A DNA stretch of 64,000 nucleotides from Prunella strophiata (lineage: Eukaryota; Chordata; Aves; Passeriformes; Prunellidae). This document shows positions 52,191 through 64,000 of the stretch, piece after piece; the stretch's first letter is position 1, and every line of letters starts with the position of its first letter. Under the pieces are notes generated by a model. The model did no database searches and had not been told where the DNA came from. It was given only the letters and a program-made list of their open reading frames with translations. A program made the translations under genes and the position numbers. The stretch lies in the NCBI GenBank assembly GCA_036583965.1, contig JAZBQD010000030.1:55181551-55245550 (forward strand), written 5' to 3'.

Positions 52191-52195
52191 CCAAT
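52191..52195 (-). promoter_or_regulatory. Inverted CCAAT box
   Basis: CCAAT on the plus strand reads ATTGG on the gene strand, within GGCTGATTGGCC, about 10 bp upstream of the TATA box and next to a GC-rich box. It is a probable NF-Y type site; assignment is by motif and position only. Confidence 0.55.
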
Positions 52196-52221
52196 CAGCC
52201 CCGGGCGGCGCGCCCCGCCGC

Positions 52222-52247
52222 CCTCCTCCTCCTCCTCCTCCTCCTCC
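52222..52247. repeat. (CCT)n microsatellite upstream of TNFSF11
   Basis: About eight CCT units form a pure pyrimidine tract (GGA on the gene strand) 40 bp above the TATA box. Such mirror-symmetric homopyrimidine tracts can adopt triplex structure and vary in length between individuals. Confidence 0.8.
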
Positions 52248-52450
52248 CGCCCGCCGCCGCCCCTCCTCGCCTCCCCGAGCACAGAGCGGCCCCGCCGGCC
52301 CGGCCCTGCCCCCGGTGCCCCGGCCCCGCCGCCGGGCAGGTCGCCCGGGGCTGGCGGTCGGCGCTGCTCCGCCCCGCGCAGCGCCTCCGGGCTGAGCACC
52401 GCGGGGCAGCCCGGCCTCCTGCCCCCTCCTCAGCATTGCCACACTCAGGT

Positions 52451-54284
52451 TTGCGCTCCACTCAGGCGGCCCCGTCAGCCGAGACTTCCCTGAGCCCCTG
52501 GTGGCATCTGCAGGGTCCCTTTCCCCAAAATTCCCGGTATCTGAAGTCAGCGTGCACCTCGGGTGCGCATCCCCGTGCCCCCTTGGTGGGTCCGAGCTCT
52601 CGGGGACCAAAGGCCTGTCAAGCCCCTCCCTGTCTCACTCGCTCCCCACTCAAGCCAGGCTAAAATGAGCACAAGGCTGTTGACTGTCCAAAGAAGCAAC
52701 ACAGTTCACAATCGTGTTAAAGGAATGGGTTATAGACATGGCAGAGGTGTGCTGGCACCTGGCTGCCAGTGAAACCAGCTCAGAGCCTCATCTCCCACAT
52801 GCTGCTAGAGACACATTTCTGAACCCTTGGTTAGGAACATCTTCTGGTGTTCTCCATGTGTCAGCTTACATTCAGTAACCAAACCTCTTCTTCATAAAGC
52901 CATGCTACAGTTTGTAGCCATTTTCTTTCTCATGGTCTTCTCAGCATCCTGTTCAGGCCAGATGTAAAAGTGAGTTGAAGTCCAGCTCAGGCTTTGAGGA
53001 ACATGGGAGAATGACACAGATCCATCTTGCAGGTCATCTTGTCTGTAGAAAAAAAAAGTCTGTATTTCAACTCAAATACATGACACAATATCCTGTTTAG
53101 GTCTCTCTAATCTAAGAAACTGAGAAAATTTTACCTTCCTGAGAGGTTTACCTTACCTGATGTAATTATGAGCTCCAACAAAGTAAAGGAAACTGGAACT
53201 CACCAAGCCACCATGCAACAAGTTGCTATCAGAAGAAACTGGTATTTAGCACTGAACCCAAACAGTGCAATGGCAATTCCTTCACCAACAAGACAACACC
53301 TGAGAAATTATGATGAGTGGACCTGCATCTCAACATCACCCATCACAAAGTCATTAGGAGGAATACCCCAACTTTGGATATCTAGCACTATTTCTTCTTT
53401 GTAAATGCTTACTTTAATTCTCTGAAACATTGGGAGCATTGTGGTCTGTAGTCCAACTGGAGGAAGTGTTCTTGTAACTGCCTCAACTTTTCTAGAAAAA
53501 AAAAAAAAAGACAAAATAGCCACCATCACCTGTAAAATAACCATGAAAATAATCTCACATTAGAGTGAGCTGCACCCTCCTAAATCAATTTAAGGGTCTA
53601 CGTAGTTTTTAAAAGCCAGTCACCAATTAGTTTTTAAATAATTGATAAAGGAGAAGTTAGGATAGTATCAGTGATGCCAGCACATGACTTTTTTATGCTT
53701 TCCTATGAGAAGGAATTCAAGAAAGACCTCTTTTTTGAGGTCTTTTCACTCTAGAGTTCAAATTTCTTCCTAACGAAGATGGGAAAAATTTATGTCAGCT
53801 CTTCCCACCTTAAGGTGCTCTTCTAGATTCTTACAGAACGAAATGGAAGGAGACTTTCACTGAAGAGCTAAGGAAGATCTGCAGACACCATCTTTAAATG
53901 CTTTGTCACATATGAAAGCAACTTTCTCTGGACAAACATGCTTCCTCCAGGATCACTGCTTCATTAACTATCTTCTCTACTGTCTTCATTAACTATTTTC
54001 TCTACCATCTTTGGTGTTCCTATCCATCCTATGCTACACCAGGGAACCATTACTGCTGCCCCTATGCCTAAGTGTCTCATATGTGCCAGTGTCTTGACAT
54101 TGTATAATCAAGCCCATCTGTTTCCTGTTCATTCCCAACCATTTCACCCTCACAAAATCTCAGATACAACTACAAGCACCCAGGTATTTTCATCCAAGCA
54201 CCAGGACATCAGGCTCATCAGGAGTCACCCCGCGTAAAACACGAACCTTCCCACCAAACCAGCACGGGTTCCTAGGGTATGCTA
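52451..54284. other. 5' flank of TNFSF11
   Basis: The sequence falls back from the CpG island to AT-rich unique DNA. A near-perfect tandem duplication of about 24 bp (TTCATTAACTATCTTCTCTA type) lies at 53960-54006. Part of 53900-54284 may belong to the N-terminal side of the retroelement that follows, but I could not recognise RT motifs there. Confidence 0.55.
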
Positions 54285-55270
54285 GGGGTACTTAAATGAC
54301 ATCTGCACTGAAAACTTAGATGCCCTCATTGATTTCTACCACAAATCCAGCAACCAGAATTGCCCATCAAACTCTTTGGAAAACTTACATCAGCACCAAC
54401 TTTCTAGACACCAAGGTCAACATAAAAAATAGCAACCGTCAAAATACCATATGCAGAAAATCCACAGACCAACACACCTCCTTCCACAAACCATCAGCTA
54501 TCCAAAACACACTAGAAAAACTGATATAGCCCACAGACATCACCTCATTTGCTCTGAGGAAAGCACTCATGACACGCCCTCACAAAGCTACAGATGATGC
54601 TCATCCAACACTGACACTCCACTAGGATCACATATTTGAAGAAGCCATCTAAGCCTTTTCCAAACTTGCTATAATACAGAGAGGAAATCCCCTTCTGGGT
54701 ATCATATACCACAATATGCAAAAAATGTATACTGGAAAATGTTAACGAGTTGTAGCTTATATTGGAAGAAAATCATACCTTGAAATTATTTTTCCTAGAA
54801 ACACCCATCCTTCCCTTCAAACCACTCTCATTATCATTAGCTCCATCACTGAAAGCAAATTTTGGCAGGCTAGTATATGCTGGCTAGAGCCAGATAGCTC
54901 AGGAGAATCATACCCAAATATTGCCACAGTCCTCATGATAAACACCTGCTACAGCAGAACCACCAAAATGTACAGATCCTACACATGAGCATTCTGAAAT
55001 GCCATAGGCAGCATGAAATGCATTCACTGCTCTTAGGGAGCTCTGTGGGTGAAACCAAACATCCAGCACAGGACACCTAATTAGGAAAGAACAGCGACAC
55101 CCAGTTACCAGTTGGAAAATTATATTCCCAAAAACTATTCCATCTCTAACCTTGCAATCCTGACACTGCAAGATCAAAGATGGGCTGGAGAACCAAAATG
55201 TGCAACTCTATCACATACCTGATTTCACATCAGATGAATTTGACAAAGACTTCTGAGTTTCCCTATTTCT
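54285..55270 (+). mobile_element. Degenerate Penelope-like retroelement (RT and GIY-YIG remnants)
   Basis: Plus-strand reading in several frames gives, in the correct order, pieces of a Penelope-like element. YLND at 54289-54300 stands where RT has its YxDD catalytic box, followed by DALIDFYHK. Then come NFLDTKVNI at 54398-54424 and CRKSTDQHTSFH at 54452-54487, corresponding to the FLDT and Y-R-K-P-T-D motifs downstream of the RT palm. VGETKH at 55045-55062 matches the YIG-E-T part of the GIY-YIG endonuclease, preceded by MKCIHC in another frame, and DTQLPVGKLYSQ lies at 55096-55131. Frames break repeatedly and stops are present, so it is dead. The call rests on motif order read by eye; a different RT lineage is possible. 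Confidence 0.55.
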
Positions 55271-58200
55271 CAAGTCTTGCTGATCTTCGATTACTGTTTG
55301 CTCTGATCATTCCACTTCTGTCACCACCTATTCTCTTAACAGGGTCAGGATCAGCCTCTGGTCCCAAAATAGAAAACACTTTTCTCTCAAACATCTGACT
55401 GATTAAGATAGTCAAATAGAATTCAATGTAATGAACTACAATACTTTCATATTTTCTCTATACTTTGGGCTCGAAGAGTAGTTCATCTGCATGAAAATTA
55501 ATCTGCTTTTTCTAATATCTCATTTACACAATTGTCTCTGTGGGCCTAATAAAAGTACTTTCTTCTTAAAATATGTCTCATTCTTTGGGTTGTGTGAGGA
55601 CTAATGACATACACAAAAGTTCCCATAAACAGAGTCCTGGCTCTGTAATATGAACTCTTGGCCCCTGAGCAGAACACAACTCTTTCCTATTGTCTACAAA
55701 ATACTTGTGTTGCAAGAGATGATCACAAATACAGTACCTGTTGTGATAAGACTGCATAGCTGCTAGGGCTTTTTTTCATCATTTTGCTTTGAAGCAAAAC
55801 AGGAAACTGTGTTTACATAAAAAAGCTGTGTTGAAAGTAGTTCTCATTGCGAGGCTGATTCTCATTGCAAAGTTGAAAGTCTTGAAAAATCTGAAAATGT
55901 CAAATAGCAACAAGCCTGCAGGTCAAAATAAAACATTAGGGGGGAAAAATTTAGGTTTTTAATTTTAGTTTGTTCTCTTTCAAACACAGGGAATCACAAA
56001 ATATTCTTGTCCTGACCTACACTTCAAATAATACAGTGTTTTTTACTCAAGAGAGATTGTGCAGCTGAAATATTCCATTTTAGTAAAGCAGTTAAACAAG
56101 TATTATATTCTTACACCAGAAAGATTTCTTTTCCTGTGGACATATGTTTGTAACTAAAGTTTCTGGTATTACTATTGATTGGAATATTGTCAGTGAAATT
56201 ATTTCATCAGCCAAAGGTTGTTTTTGACCTGACACAAATGTTTAATTGAGTTGTATGAATTTTGAGCATGTTTTGGACAGTGAGGGTTCCAAAGAACAGC
56301 ACAGACTCTTTAGGGGATGTAAAGAGAATCCTGTACTGCAACTCTGATCTACTCAGTGTGAATAGGGATGTTTTTATGAAAGTAGTGAAAATAGGCAGAA
56401 GTTCCATGTATGTGGGGAGGGAATGGAATTCTGCAACTTCCAAAATTATCAGTGAAATGAACTTTACCTTTTTTTTTTTTTTTCACTTCTCAACATGCTA
56501 TACAGTGGTTAATATAAGTAAATATGTAAGTGTAAAGAGAAGGATGGTAAAATATGACCAATAACACAGAATGCCTTAGTAAAAGCTTAGGCTTTTATTT
56601 ATCCTAGATAAGTCTGGGAACAGCAATTGATACACTGGGAAATAATTACTATATTTTAAAAGAGTGGAAAAATGCATTAAAATGTCATTTAAGTTTTCCA
56701 GCAAATTGTCATTTTGCTTCTTTATAGTCTAGTGTGTATGACAAAGGTCAAAACAATGAAACTGATTTTGAAATATCAACAGAAATAATTAGTATATTAG
56801 TCTTTTATGTTTATGTAAAAACACTTAAATTAAGCTAATAGAAGTAACTTTGTCCCCGTTCAGGAAAAATTAACTGAAAGGAAATTGTAGGAACATTCTT
56901 ACATGATTAAGAGATGAAGACAGCAACAAGGTGTAGGGGAAAATACTGGGAGAAGAGTTCGTATCTCATGAATCCCACACTACTTGTTGGTAGTTAAAAT
57001 CCTCAGAGTCTGTTAAAAAGCTCAGAGAAATTGGTGAATATATTTTTCAGGACTTCAGTATGTTTTGGATCAGGTTTTTCCAGTAAGAAGGCTGGAGGTC
57101 ACCTTACATGGATTTGCACAAATTTGTTTTCAGTATTGTACAGGTTTCACTGCATTAGGATTGCAGCACCTCAAGGCCTCTTTTGCAGAAGAGAGACTTT
57201 CTGGATGTTTCTTAAGCCAGATATGCTGAAACATTTTTTAATATAAAAGATTTCTGTAGTGTCACTTGACTGTCATGGCACATTTCTTTGTGATGTCGGA
57301 GTTTCAAGTATCCTAGTCCATGTCCAAGTTACAGGTGACATGCAGAGCTGTGAAACTCCTGAGATGGAGTCAAAAGACAGATGAGAGTCCATCCCAGTGA
57401 TTATGATCCATACCAGGAGCACAGGCAGTGAAGCACTTTGGTAAGAAGAGTTTGATATTGGACAAGGTCACTCTGGTCAAGCTACACATTAAAAGTGTTT
57501 AAATTTTATTTTCCAAATAAATCAAAACATCATACAATACAATAAACTGAATATATTAAAGTATTTCAGAAAAGTATTTTTCATTAAATTATGCTGTCAG
57601 AATTAGAGGAACACTTTCTATCTTATTTCACTGAGCAGCCTTTCCTTCTCCGTGATTTTATGTCGAAATACACACAGCTCTAAGTTTTTATTAAGACCAT
57701 CTGCCCAAATTTAAATATTTCAATTTACAGTGCAGCTAGGAACTGTATAACTTTATAATATTATAACATTATAACTTTGCCTTCTTATGGCTGTCTTCCA
57801 AGCTGCTACTAAACATCTACTGCTCTACCTAGAAATGGCGGAATTGCTCTGGTGCCAAGGAAGAACCTATTGCTGAAGGTATATGCAATTGAAAACAAAT
57901 AATTTGTTGACAGCAGCTGTGCAGCAGGACAGCTTTCTCACACAGGAGGACAAGAGCAGGACTGAGTCAGACTGGAGATCCATCGACTCACGCTGGCCTG
58001 TGTGGGTGGCAGCTGCTCTGGATTTGGAGGAGCCGTGTCCAGCTGTGGAGAGCAGTGTGGCTAGCCCAAGCCCTGCTCTTTGGAAACCAGACTGCAGCTG
58101 CCTGGAGCCTGTCCTTCACAGGGATGGTTTTGTTAATCAAGTGGAGTCTGGAGCTCCAGCCACCATGCTGGAATTGCTGGATCTGAGACTCTTGAACTGG

Positions 58201-58889
58201 CTAGGTTCAGGCAAAAAAAAAAAAACAAAATACTCCCAGCCCAGGATTTACTAGCACCAGTAGTTCTGCATCCACAGTGACAGGGAGCAGAACAGTTTCA
58301 TGCTCATTCAATATCCAAACTTTTGCTGCCCAAGAAACCAATGGCTGCAAAATCAATAGTGAGTAAACCCAGCTAAGAGAATAATGTTCTGATTGCAGAA
58401 GTAGGAGTGGCCAACAGTTTATGCCCAAGAAAGAAATAAAAGAACAGGGCAAGCCTGTAATTAGACTTCCCAGTACACTCCAGCAGCTTGTGCCTCAGAG
58501 CTGCCCTAAGTCAGTGGTGGTATTTTTTGTGTTTAAGGATTTTTTTGCCTGAGGATTCTGATGGTGTGTGGACATGTGATGGAGCCTTGGTGAGAGCTGA
58601 GTCTTGCAATGGGGCAGGGACAAGAAGATGTGACACAAAGAGAACAGGCATAACACAGCAGTGATTACAACAAGGAATATGAGTCAGAAGCTGTCAGATG
58701 CCCAGCAGGGCTTGTGGCTCACAAGAGGGGACAGAGAGTACCAGAATGATGTAGCAAAGATCCCTTAGAGAGGATGGTGAATAAAGGATCTGGAAACATG
58801 AAGTACTGGATGACAACCCATGGGAAAAGACCAAGATGAAACACTTGAAGGTCAGCACAAAAAAACCCCTCTTTCTTAAAATTTAACTA
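55271..58889. other. Distal 5' flank, nothing recognised
   Basis: AT-rich unique DNA, as would suit distal regulatory sequence, but I cannot point to a specific element. A 123-codon frame at 57883-58254 has no recognisable domain. Confidence 0.55.
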
Positions 58890-58950
58890 AATTATAGAAA
58901 GGCTTGGGTTGGAAAGGCCCTTTAAGATCATCTAGTACTAAGCACAAAGT
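58890..58950 (-). mobile_element. Short CR1 3' fragment
   Basis: ATTATAGAAAGGCTTGGGTT, then GGAAAGGCCCTTTAAGATCA and TCTAG, is a good match to the CR1 3' tail in reverse orientation. Similarity fades after about 60 bp. Confidence 0.65.
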
Positions 58951-61073
58951 GATATTGGAAAAGAAGTTGATTGACATAAATTAAGTGCCCACTTGATGTA
59001 GACAAACCTTCATCTTACAAAAGGGATATGCCATTCCAGGCCATAAGGGAGGATGAAAGAGCATGTCCTTTTGGAAGAGGAAGGGCAATGCCTTTACCCT
59101 TCCCATTAAAGTTTTGACAGTGCTCTCATCAAATCCCATCGAATTTCACAAAGGACTTTATTCCCACTCATCTCGTTGGGGGTGGTCATGTCTGTAGGTG
59201 CTCTCTGGGCTTGGCACAGAACAACCATTGAGGAGGAGATGCTGGGCTGCTCCCACAGTCACTCCACAGGATGTGGGAGACTTTCCTTCCCATTTCTTTT
59301 TTTCCAGTGGGATCCAAGCCCACAAATATTCCAGGATCCCTAGGAAGAAATCCTAACCACATATATGTGTGCTGGCTGAAGGATTTGCTCTCCCAATTTG
59401 CACAGTTTTAGGCATTTTGAAGAGGAAGGAAATGGGAAAAAGAAAGATATGGGGGAGGGAGGTGATATATAGGTGTGTTCCCATAGAAAGCAATGTTTGC
59501 CTTAGAGATAAAATCTGTCTATCTGGAACATCTGTCTTCATCTCACGCTTCCTCTTTTCTCCATGTATTTCAGTGGTTAAAGCATGGGCAAGAGCATCTG
59601 GTTTCAATTCTGCCTCCAGGAAGGCACAGAAGCATGTCCCACATCCCCAAAAAGAGGTACAATCATCTGTTTTTCTGATGCGGGAGCAAATGCATTTGCA
59701 TAAGCCCACCTGCCAGAACTGTTCCACATTCCTTGGAATGATTAGAAGGAAAACAAATAGGGATTTTCCAGCTTAGTAGGATGCTCAATGCAGAAAGGAG
59801 ATGGCATGAATTGGAGAAAGATCTCACGTAAATTATGATGTTAAGTTGAATTCAGTATATCCTGAAAGCAGGGATGCAGGTCTGAGGGGTTTCACACTCA
59901 GCACTGGGCCTTACGAGTTTCATTTCAAGTATGTGCTGTGGAGAAACTGGCTGCAGACCCAGCTCAGGACAGTGTCCCATTGCTTTGTTAAGGACAACAT
60001 GAAGTCTGGTGTCACAGTGCCCAGCATACCAGCCCCAGTGCCCTGCAGATGATCAAAGCCTGCACAGTAGCTGAAGTAACCTGCAGAAACATGCATTCAC
60101 TAATTTTTTCCTCCTTTATCACCTCATTTGATCCTGCAGCCAGTACCACTTAACAGTTCAAATAAAGACTGTGGTAAAAGCTGCCCAGGAGCATTATAAA
60201 GCAGAGGCAGGTTTCACAGTCTGAGGCCTCCTAACATAGAATAGCCACTGTAGCATAGTCAATAGCAAAGAAATGCACTTGTACTTGCTATCTTTTTTTT
60301 GTATTGATCAGTTATCAGTAGGGCGGTAGTGCTGAAACCTGTATAAACCCTTCAATAAATGCATCAGAACTGCACAGAAACAGCAATGGTTTTAGGAAAT
60401 ATTCAAGTAGAAAGCAGCAACTCCCTCAGCATCACTTGGAGCCTGAAGAAATAGGATAGTTTCTTCATGAATATCTGCTTGCAGACGATTACACCATATT
60501 CTACTTCATCAAACAAAAGCACAATAAAAGAATGAACTGAAACAGGGAACAATGCTGTTTATTCTGCCATATTTTTGAAGATCTAAGTCCTAATTACATA
60601 TCATAAAATACTTTGATGCCTCATATAAAAGCAAAGTGTGAAAATAATACTTTGCTTGTTGAGAACTTCCAGCTAATTATAGTTTGAAATGTTTGCATTT
60701 GCTTTATCTCCTCAAAGGCAATTACCAGCAAGCTGAAGTTAGGTGAGACTCCAAATACAGTGCTCTTGTTCCAGATCTATTTATACAGGGGGGATAGGGT
60801 TAAAGCCCTGGTGAAAGTTCACAATCTGTCCAATCTGGTATCCCACACTGAAGAAAAATTTCAAACAGGAAGCAGAATAAAGAAGTGCTATCAGAATATC
60901 AGAGGAGTGAAAAGCTTTCAGTCAAGGCTAAAGGGATCTAATTACTTGTCACAAATATATTAAGTATATGAAAGTGGAAAAGGATCTTATTTAAAGTAAA
61001 GGTCTACAGACAAACAAATCAATATAAATTGTCAATGATTATTTAAGCAGGAAATCAGAGGAAGGCTTTCACA
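58951..61073. other. Intergenic, nothing recognised
   Basis: Unique sequence. Overlapping frames on both strands at 59353-59776 show no family resemblance. Confidence 0.6.
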
Positions 61074-61510
61074 GACTCATAGAATACTTCAGGTTTGAAA
61101 AGACCATTAAGATCATTAGAGTCCAACCATTAACCCAACACTGCCAGTTCCACCACTAAGCCTTGTCCCTAAGCACTACAAGTAATTGTCTTTTAATACC
61201 TACAGGAATGGTGACTGAAGCACTTTCCTGAGCAGCCTGTTCCAACATTTGACATTCCTTTTGCTGAGGAAATTTTAATCTAAATCTCTCTAAATCTGAG
61301 GCCATTTCCTCTTGTCCTGTTGCTAGTTGCTTGAGAGAAGAGGCTGTCCCCCACCTCACTACACTCTCCTTTTAGGCAGTTGTAGAGAGTCATAAGGTCC
61401 TCCTGAGGCCCCTCTTCTCCAGGATATACTCCCAGCTCCTTCAGCTGCTCCTCATAAGACACGTGCTCCAGATCCTTCACCAGCTTCATAGCTCCTTTTT
61501 TACCCATTTA
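61074..61510 (-). mobile_element. CR1 LINE fragment with ORF2 remnant
   Basis: The element starts with TCATAGAATACTTCAGGTTT, the CR1 3' end in reverse, and extends about 435 bp. Minus-strand translation shows the familiar CR1 ORF2 tail in two frames: a segment with DLEHVSYEEQLKELGVYPGE and ALYN/TLYNCLKGECSEVG-type residues (61280-61507), and a further segment in another frame at 61156-61359. It is 5'-truncated and frameshifted, so it is not functional. Confidence 0.88.
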
Positions 61511-62283
61511 AGGAGTAATGTTAATGGAATAACCAATCATTTGGAGTAAATGGAGCAAGGAGTTTCTCCAGAAACCTTACTAGATAGTACTTTAATCTGT
61601 GAAAGGAGTTAAGTGTTTTATAAGTCTTGCAATAGCAGGTATCTATCTTGAAAGGTCTTTTCCAGTCCTCCTCCTGTGGTGACTTCTGCTTTGGGATATC
61701 AAGAACTTTTGAATACAAAGCAGAAGATGATCCTTGCTTGTGCAAGGTGCATGTACCTTTGAAGCACAGAGGAATTAAGTGGTTTTTACCTTAGATCTAT
61801 AAAATAAGGTTGTTTCTCATGCAGTTTTAAAATTATAATAGTGAATAGTTTTATGGGATAAAGGCTCAATATCTAGGTATTGTTATCAACATGAGAGGTT
61901 TAGAGAATGAAACTGCAATACAAAATTCAGTTTTAAGTTCTGTGCAGCTTTCTTCTCTTGGAGACCAATACCTGTTGTGCCTGTAATTAGCAGAAAACTG
62001 AATCCCAGAAAAAAAGGGAGTTTCAAACTCTTGCAATAAAATAGATGCCACTGGTAGAAAGACCTCCATGCTAAAAATTTGGCAAATTGGGAAGTGAATC
62101 TGGAAAGGAGCACATATTCTGCTACATATTAGTGCTCTAGCATTGCAGCCAACATGCATTGCAAGTCCTTGAACTGTTTATGCAGGTGATGGTTTTACCT
62201 TCCTGTTTTATGGAGCAATGCCCTTTCCCTTGAAACAAGTCAATGGATTTTACTTATTTTTGCTCTCCAGACATCTTGTAATT

Positions 62284-62315
62284 AAAAAAAAAAAAAAAAA
62301 AACAAAAAAAAAAAC
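62284..62315. repeat. A-rich tract
   Basis: Nineteen A, one C, then eleven A. Other tracts over 15 bases lie at 2736-2753 (T) and 15880-15899 (T). Confidence 0.95.
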
Positions 62316-63480
62316 CCAATGAAACAACACTTGTCCCAAGGTTCATTTCTAGCTACAAGACTCATGATTAATTAAATGACAGCTTTTCTATCCCATCACC
62401 AACTCTGCTTATGGACAGCAGAGTTCAAGAAGTTCATGAACTGGTTCCCCACAGTTATCTTGAACATGAACTCACTGTTTAGTCAATGGCTTAGAAAAAC
62501 AAGGCTGGACAGCTGGTTTCTGTGCTACTTACCACAGTCTCAGGGCAGGGACAGAGGAAATTTAGAGAATATTTCCAAATACAGTCTGCCAGATTATTCA
62601 AATCTACATTACATCCTCATAGATGTTAAGTATTATTTGCTCTGGAATTTAATGTGCACTGTAATATGTTCCCTGTTTTATGGAGTGTGAAGGCTGACAT
62701 TTGAAATTAGTGCTGTTTCATAGCCTGGTATCTGGTTGCTACATCTGGCTGTGTCATGTAGTCTGGGGAAGTGCTCTACCACAAGGACTTGAGCCGCAGA
62801 GGATGGTGAGACAGATGAAGCTAGATAATCTTTTTTATGTCCGTGAGGGTCAGTGTTTCAACACCAAGAAGAACTAAGACAAATAAACAGAAAAAGGACT
62901 CACTGTAATTAATGGCTCCAGAACACAATAAATCCAAACAGCTTCTTATTTTCTATCTGTGGCTTGATTCAGACTAATAAGAAAATTTAGAGGGTAAAAA
63001 AGATTTTTCCTCTTAACTGTTGAATTGAAACTTTCTTACAGAACCACTTTCAAACTAAATATGCACACAGACAGAGCACTCCCCCCACCTAAGGTCTCTG
63101 TATGTATGCAAGTCTGTGCCAGCATGTCATTTGAGAGGGTTCTTCCTTTCCCAGTGTTTCCTAATCCTAAGAAAACACCATGTCCTCACGTTTTAACTGT
63201 GCAAGAGCATTTAAAAAATGTTGCCACGTGGACTTAGATATCAAATACAATTTGTTCCTTCTCAGTTTTTCATGTATTCTCTGGTGATCCAAACCAATTT
63301 TCACTTTAAAGTCCTTAAATACTAGGCTTGAAGCAGAGATGGCTGCAAAGATTATTTTCAGCACAGATTGCCAGATTCACACACTTCACTGTTGCTCTGT
63401 GGTATGACAAGTTTTGCCTTATGAAAATTAAAGATTCATCCAATGGGTTGATAAACATGACTTATTAGTACTGTCCCCAA

Positions 63481-63520
63481 ACACATGCACACACTCACAA
63501 ACACACACACACACATATAT
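63481..63520. repeat. (CA)n microsatellite
   Basis: This is an imperfect AC repeat ending in ATATAT. Confidence 0.9.
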
Positions 63521-64000
63521 GAAAACTGCAGTCCAGATTCAGCAATCACTATCTTCACACTGAAGTCAATGAAATATTTCTATTTACAGTCAGAGACTGC
63601 CTCCTTCTCTTTTACACCCCACCTCTGGCACCCCAAGGCATCATCTCTCCTCTTTGGCTTTGGCACTGGAGAAAGAAAGGAGGAAAAGCAGGGAAGGAGT
63701 AGGAGGGACAAAGTGAAATTCCTAAGAAAGGCTGTGTTTCTTGTGCAAGCTTCCTGTTCTGATGCCTGTTCCAATCAAGCCTGCAATTCTGCACATTATC
63801 TACTAAACATATACTGCATGATTTGAAGAGAAACCTCTGGTTAAACATCATTCCTTGAGGCTGGTTCTTTGATAGTGCCTTCTTTACAACTGATTTTGAA
63901 GCAGTTTATCTCCTTTTATTATGGAAGTTCAGGCAGTATCTCTTTATGAGATGTGTTAAATCCCCACACACCCAAGTTCTGGGGTTTTTAAAATTTATTT

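Larger units (their letters stand above)
51780..52450. promoter_or_regulatory. CpG island over TNFSF11 promoter and exon 1
   Basis: There is an abrupt rise in GC content and CpG density (runs of gcggcgg, cgccgcc, ccccggcc) compared with the AT-rich surroundings. The island covers exon 1 and about 370 bp upstream of the start codon. Boundaries are judged by eye. It explains the many long overlapping open frames here on both strands, none of which resembles a protein except exon 1. Confidence 0.85.
61511..64000. other. Intergenic, nothing recognised
   Basis: Unique AT-rich sequence with an A tract and a CA microsatellite. In mammals AKAP11 lies far upstream of TNFSF11; no AKAP11 exon was seen here. 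Confidence 0.6.

Noticed and set aside
51518..52663. Many long open frames on both strands around the CpG island (up to 293 codons)
   Set aside because: GC-rich DNA lacks stops. Only residues from the Met at 52084 to the donor at 51869 match a protein (RANKL); the in-frame extension to 52399 lies upstream of the TATA box.
1..64000. Neighbouring mammalian genes FAM216B, EPSTI1 or AKAP11
   Set aside because: No exon of any of them was recognised. They probably lie outside the window, though short diverged exons cannot be excluded by eye.

Overview
The window is nuclear DNA from a bird, most likely a passerine. The evidence is one vertebrate gene with an intact five-exon structure, several CR1 LINE fragments (the dominant avian LINE), a solo LTR of an endogenous-retrovirus type familiar from songbird genomes, and a tRNA-Ile-derived SINE-like fragment. 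Sequence is mostly AT-rich, non-coding and repeat-poor, as expected of an avian intergenic or intronic landscape.

The only protein-coding gene I can support is TNFSF11 (RANKL), on the minus strand, with coding exons from 52084 down to 31242. The five exons (216, 168, 46, 99 and 422 coding bases) splice in phase to 951 bases, a 316-residue type II membrane TNF-family ligand plus stop, one residue shorter than the human protein. Exon 1 lies in a CpG island (about 51780-52450). On the minus strand that island carries a TATA box, a GC-rich box and an inverted CCAAT box in order. The 3' UTR probably runs to about 30067.

Layout: 1-30066 is intergenic DNA downstream of TNFSF11. It holds CR1 scraps, a striking 360-bp pentanucleotide satellite (13206-13566), microsatellites and homopolymer tracts; no gene was recognised. 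30067-52150 is TNFSF11; its introns hold a tRNA-Ile-derived SINE-like fragment, a solo LTR antisense to the gene, and two CR1 fragments. 52450-64000 is the 5' flank. It contains a decayed Penelope-like retroelement (RT and GIY-YIG endonuclease remnants, 54285-55270) and further CR1 pieces.

No operons, CRISPR arrays, functional RNA genes or intact mobile elements are present. The most unusual items are the Penelope-like fossil just upstream of the promoter, the changed set of N-glycosylation sequons in the receptor-binding domain, and the satellite that reads as open frames on both strands.
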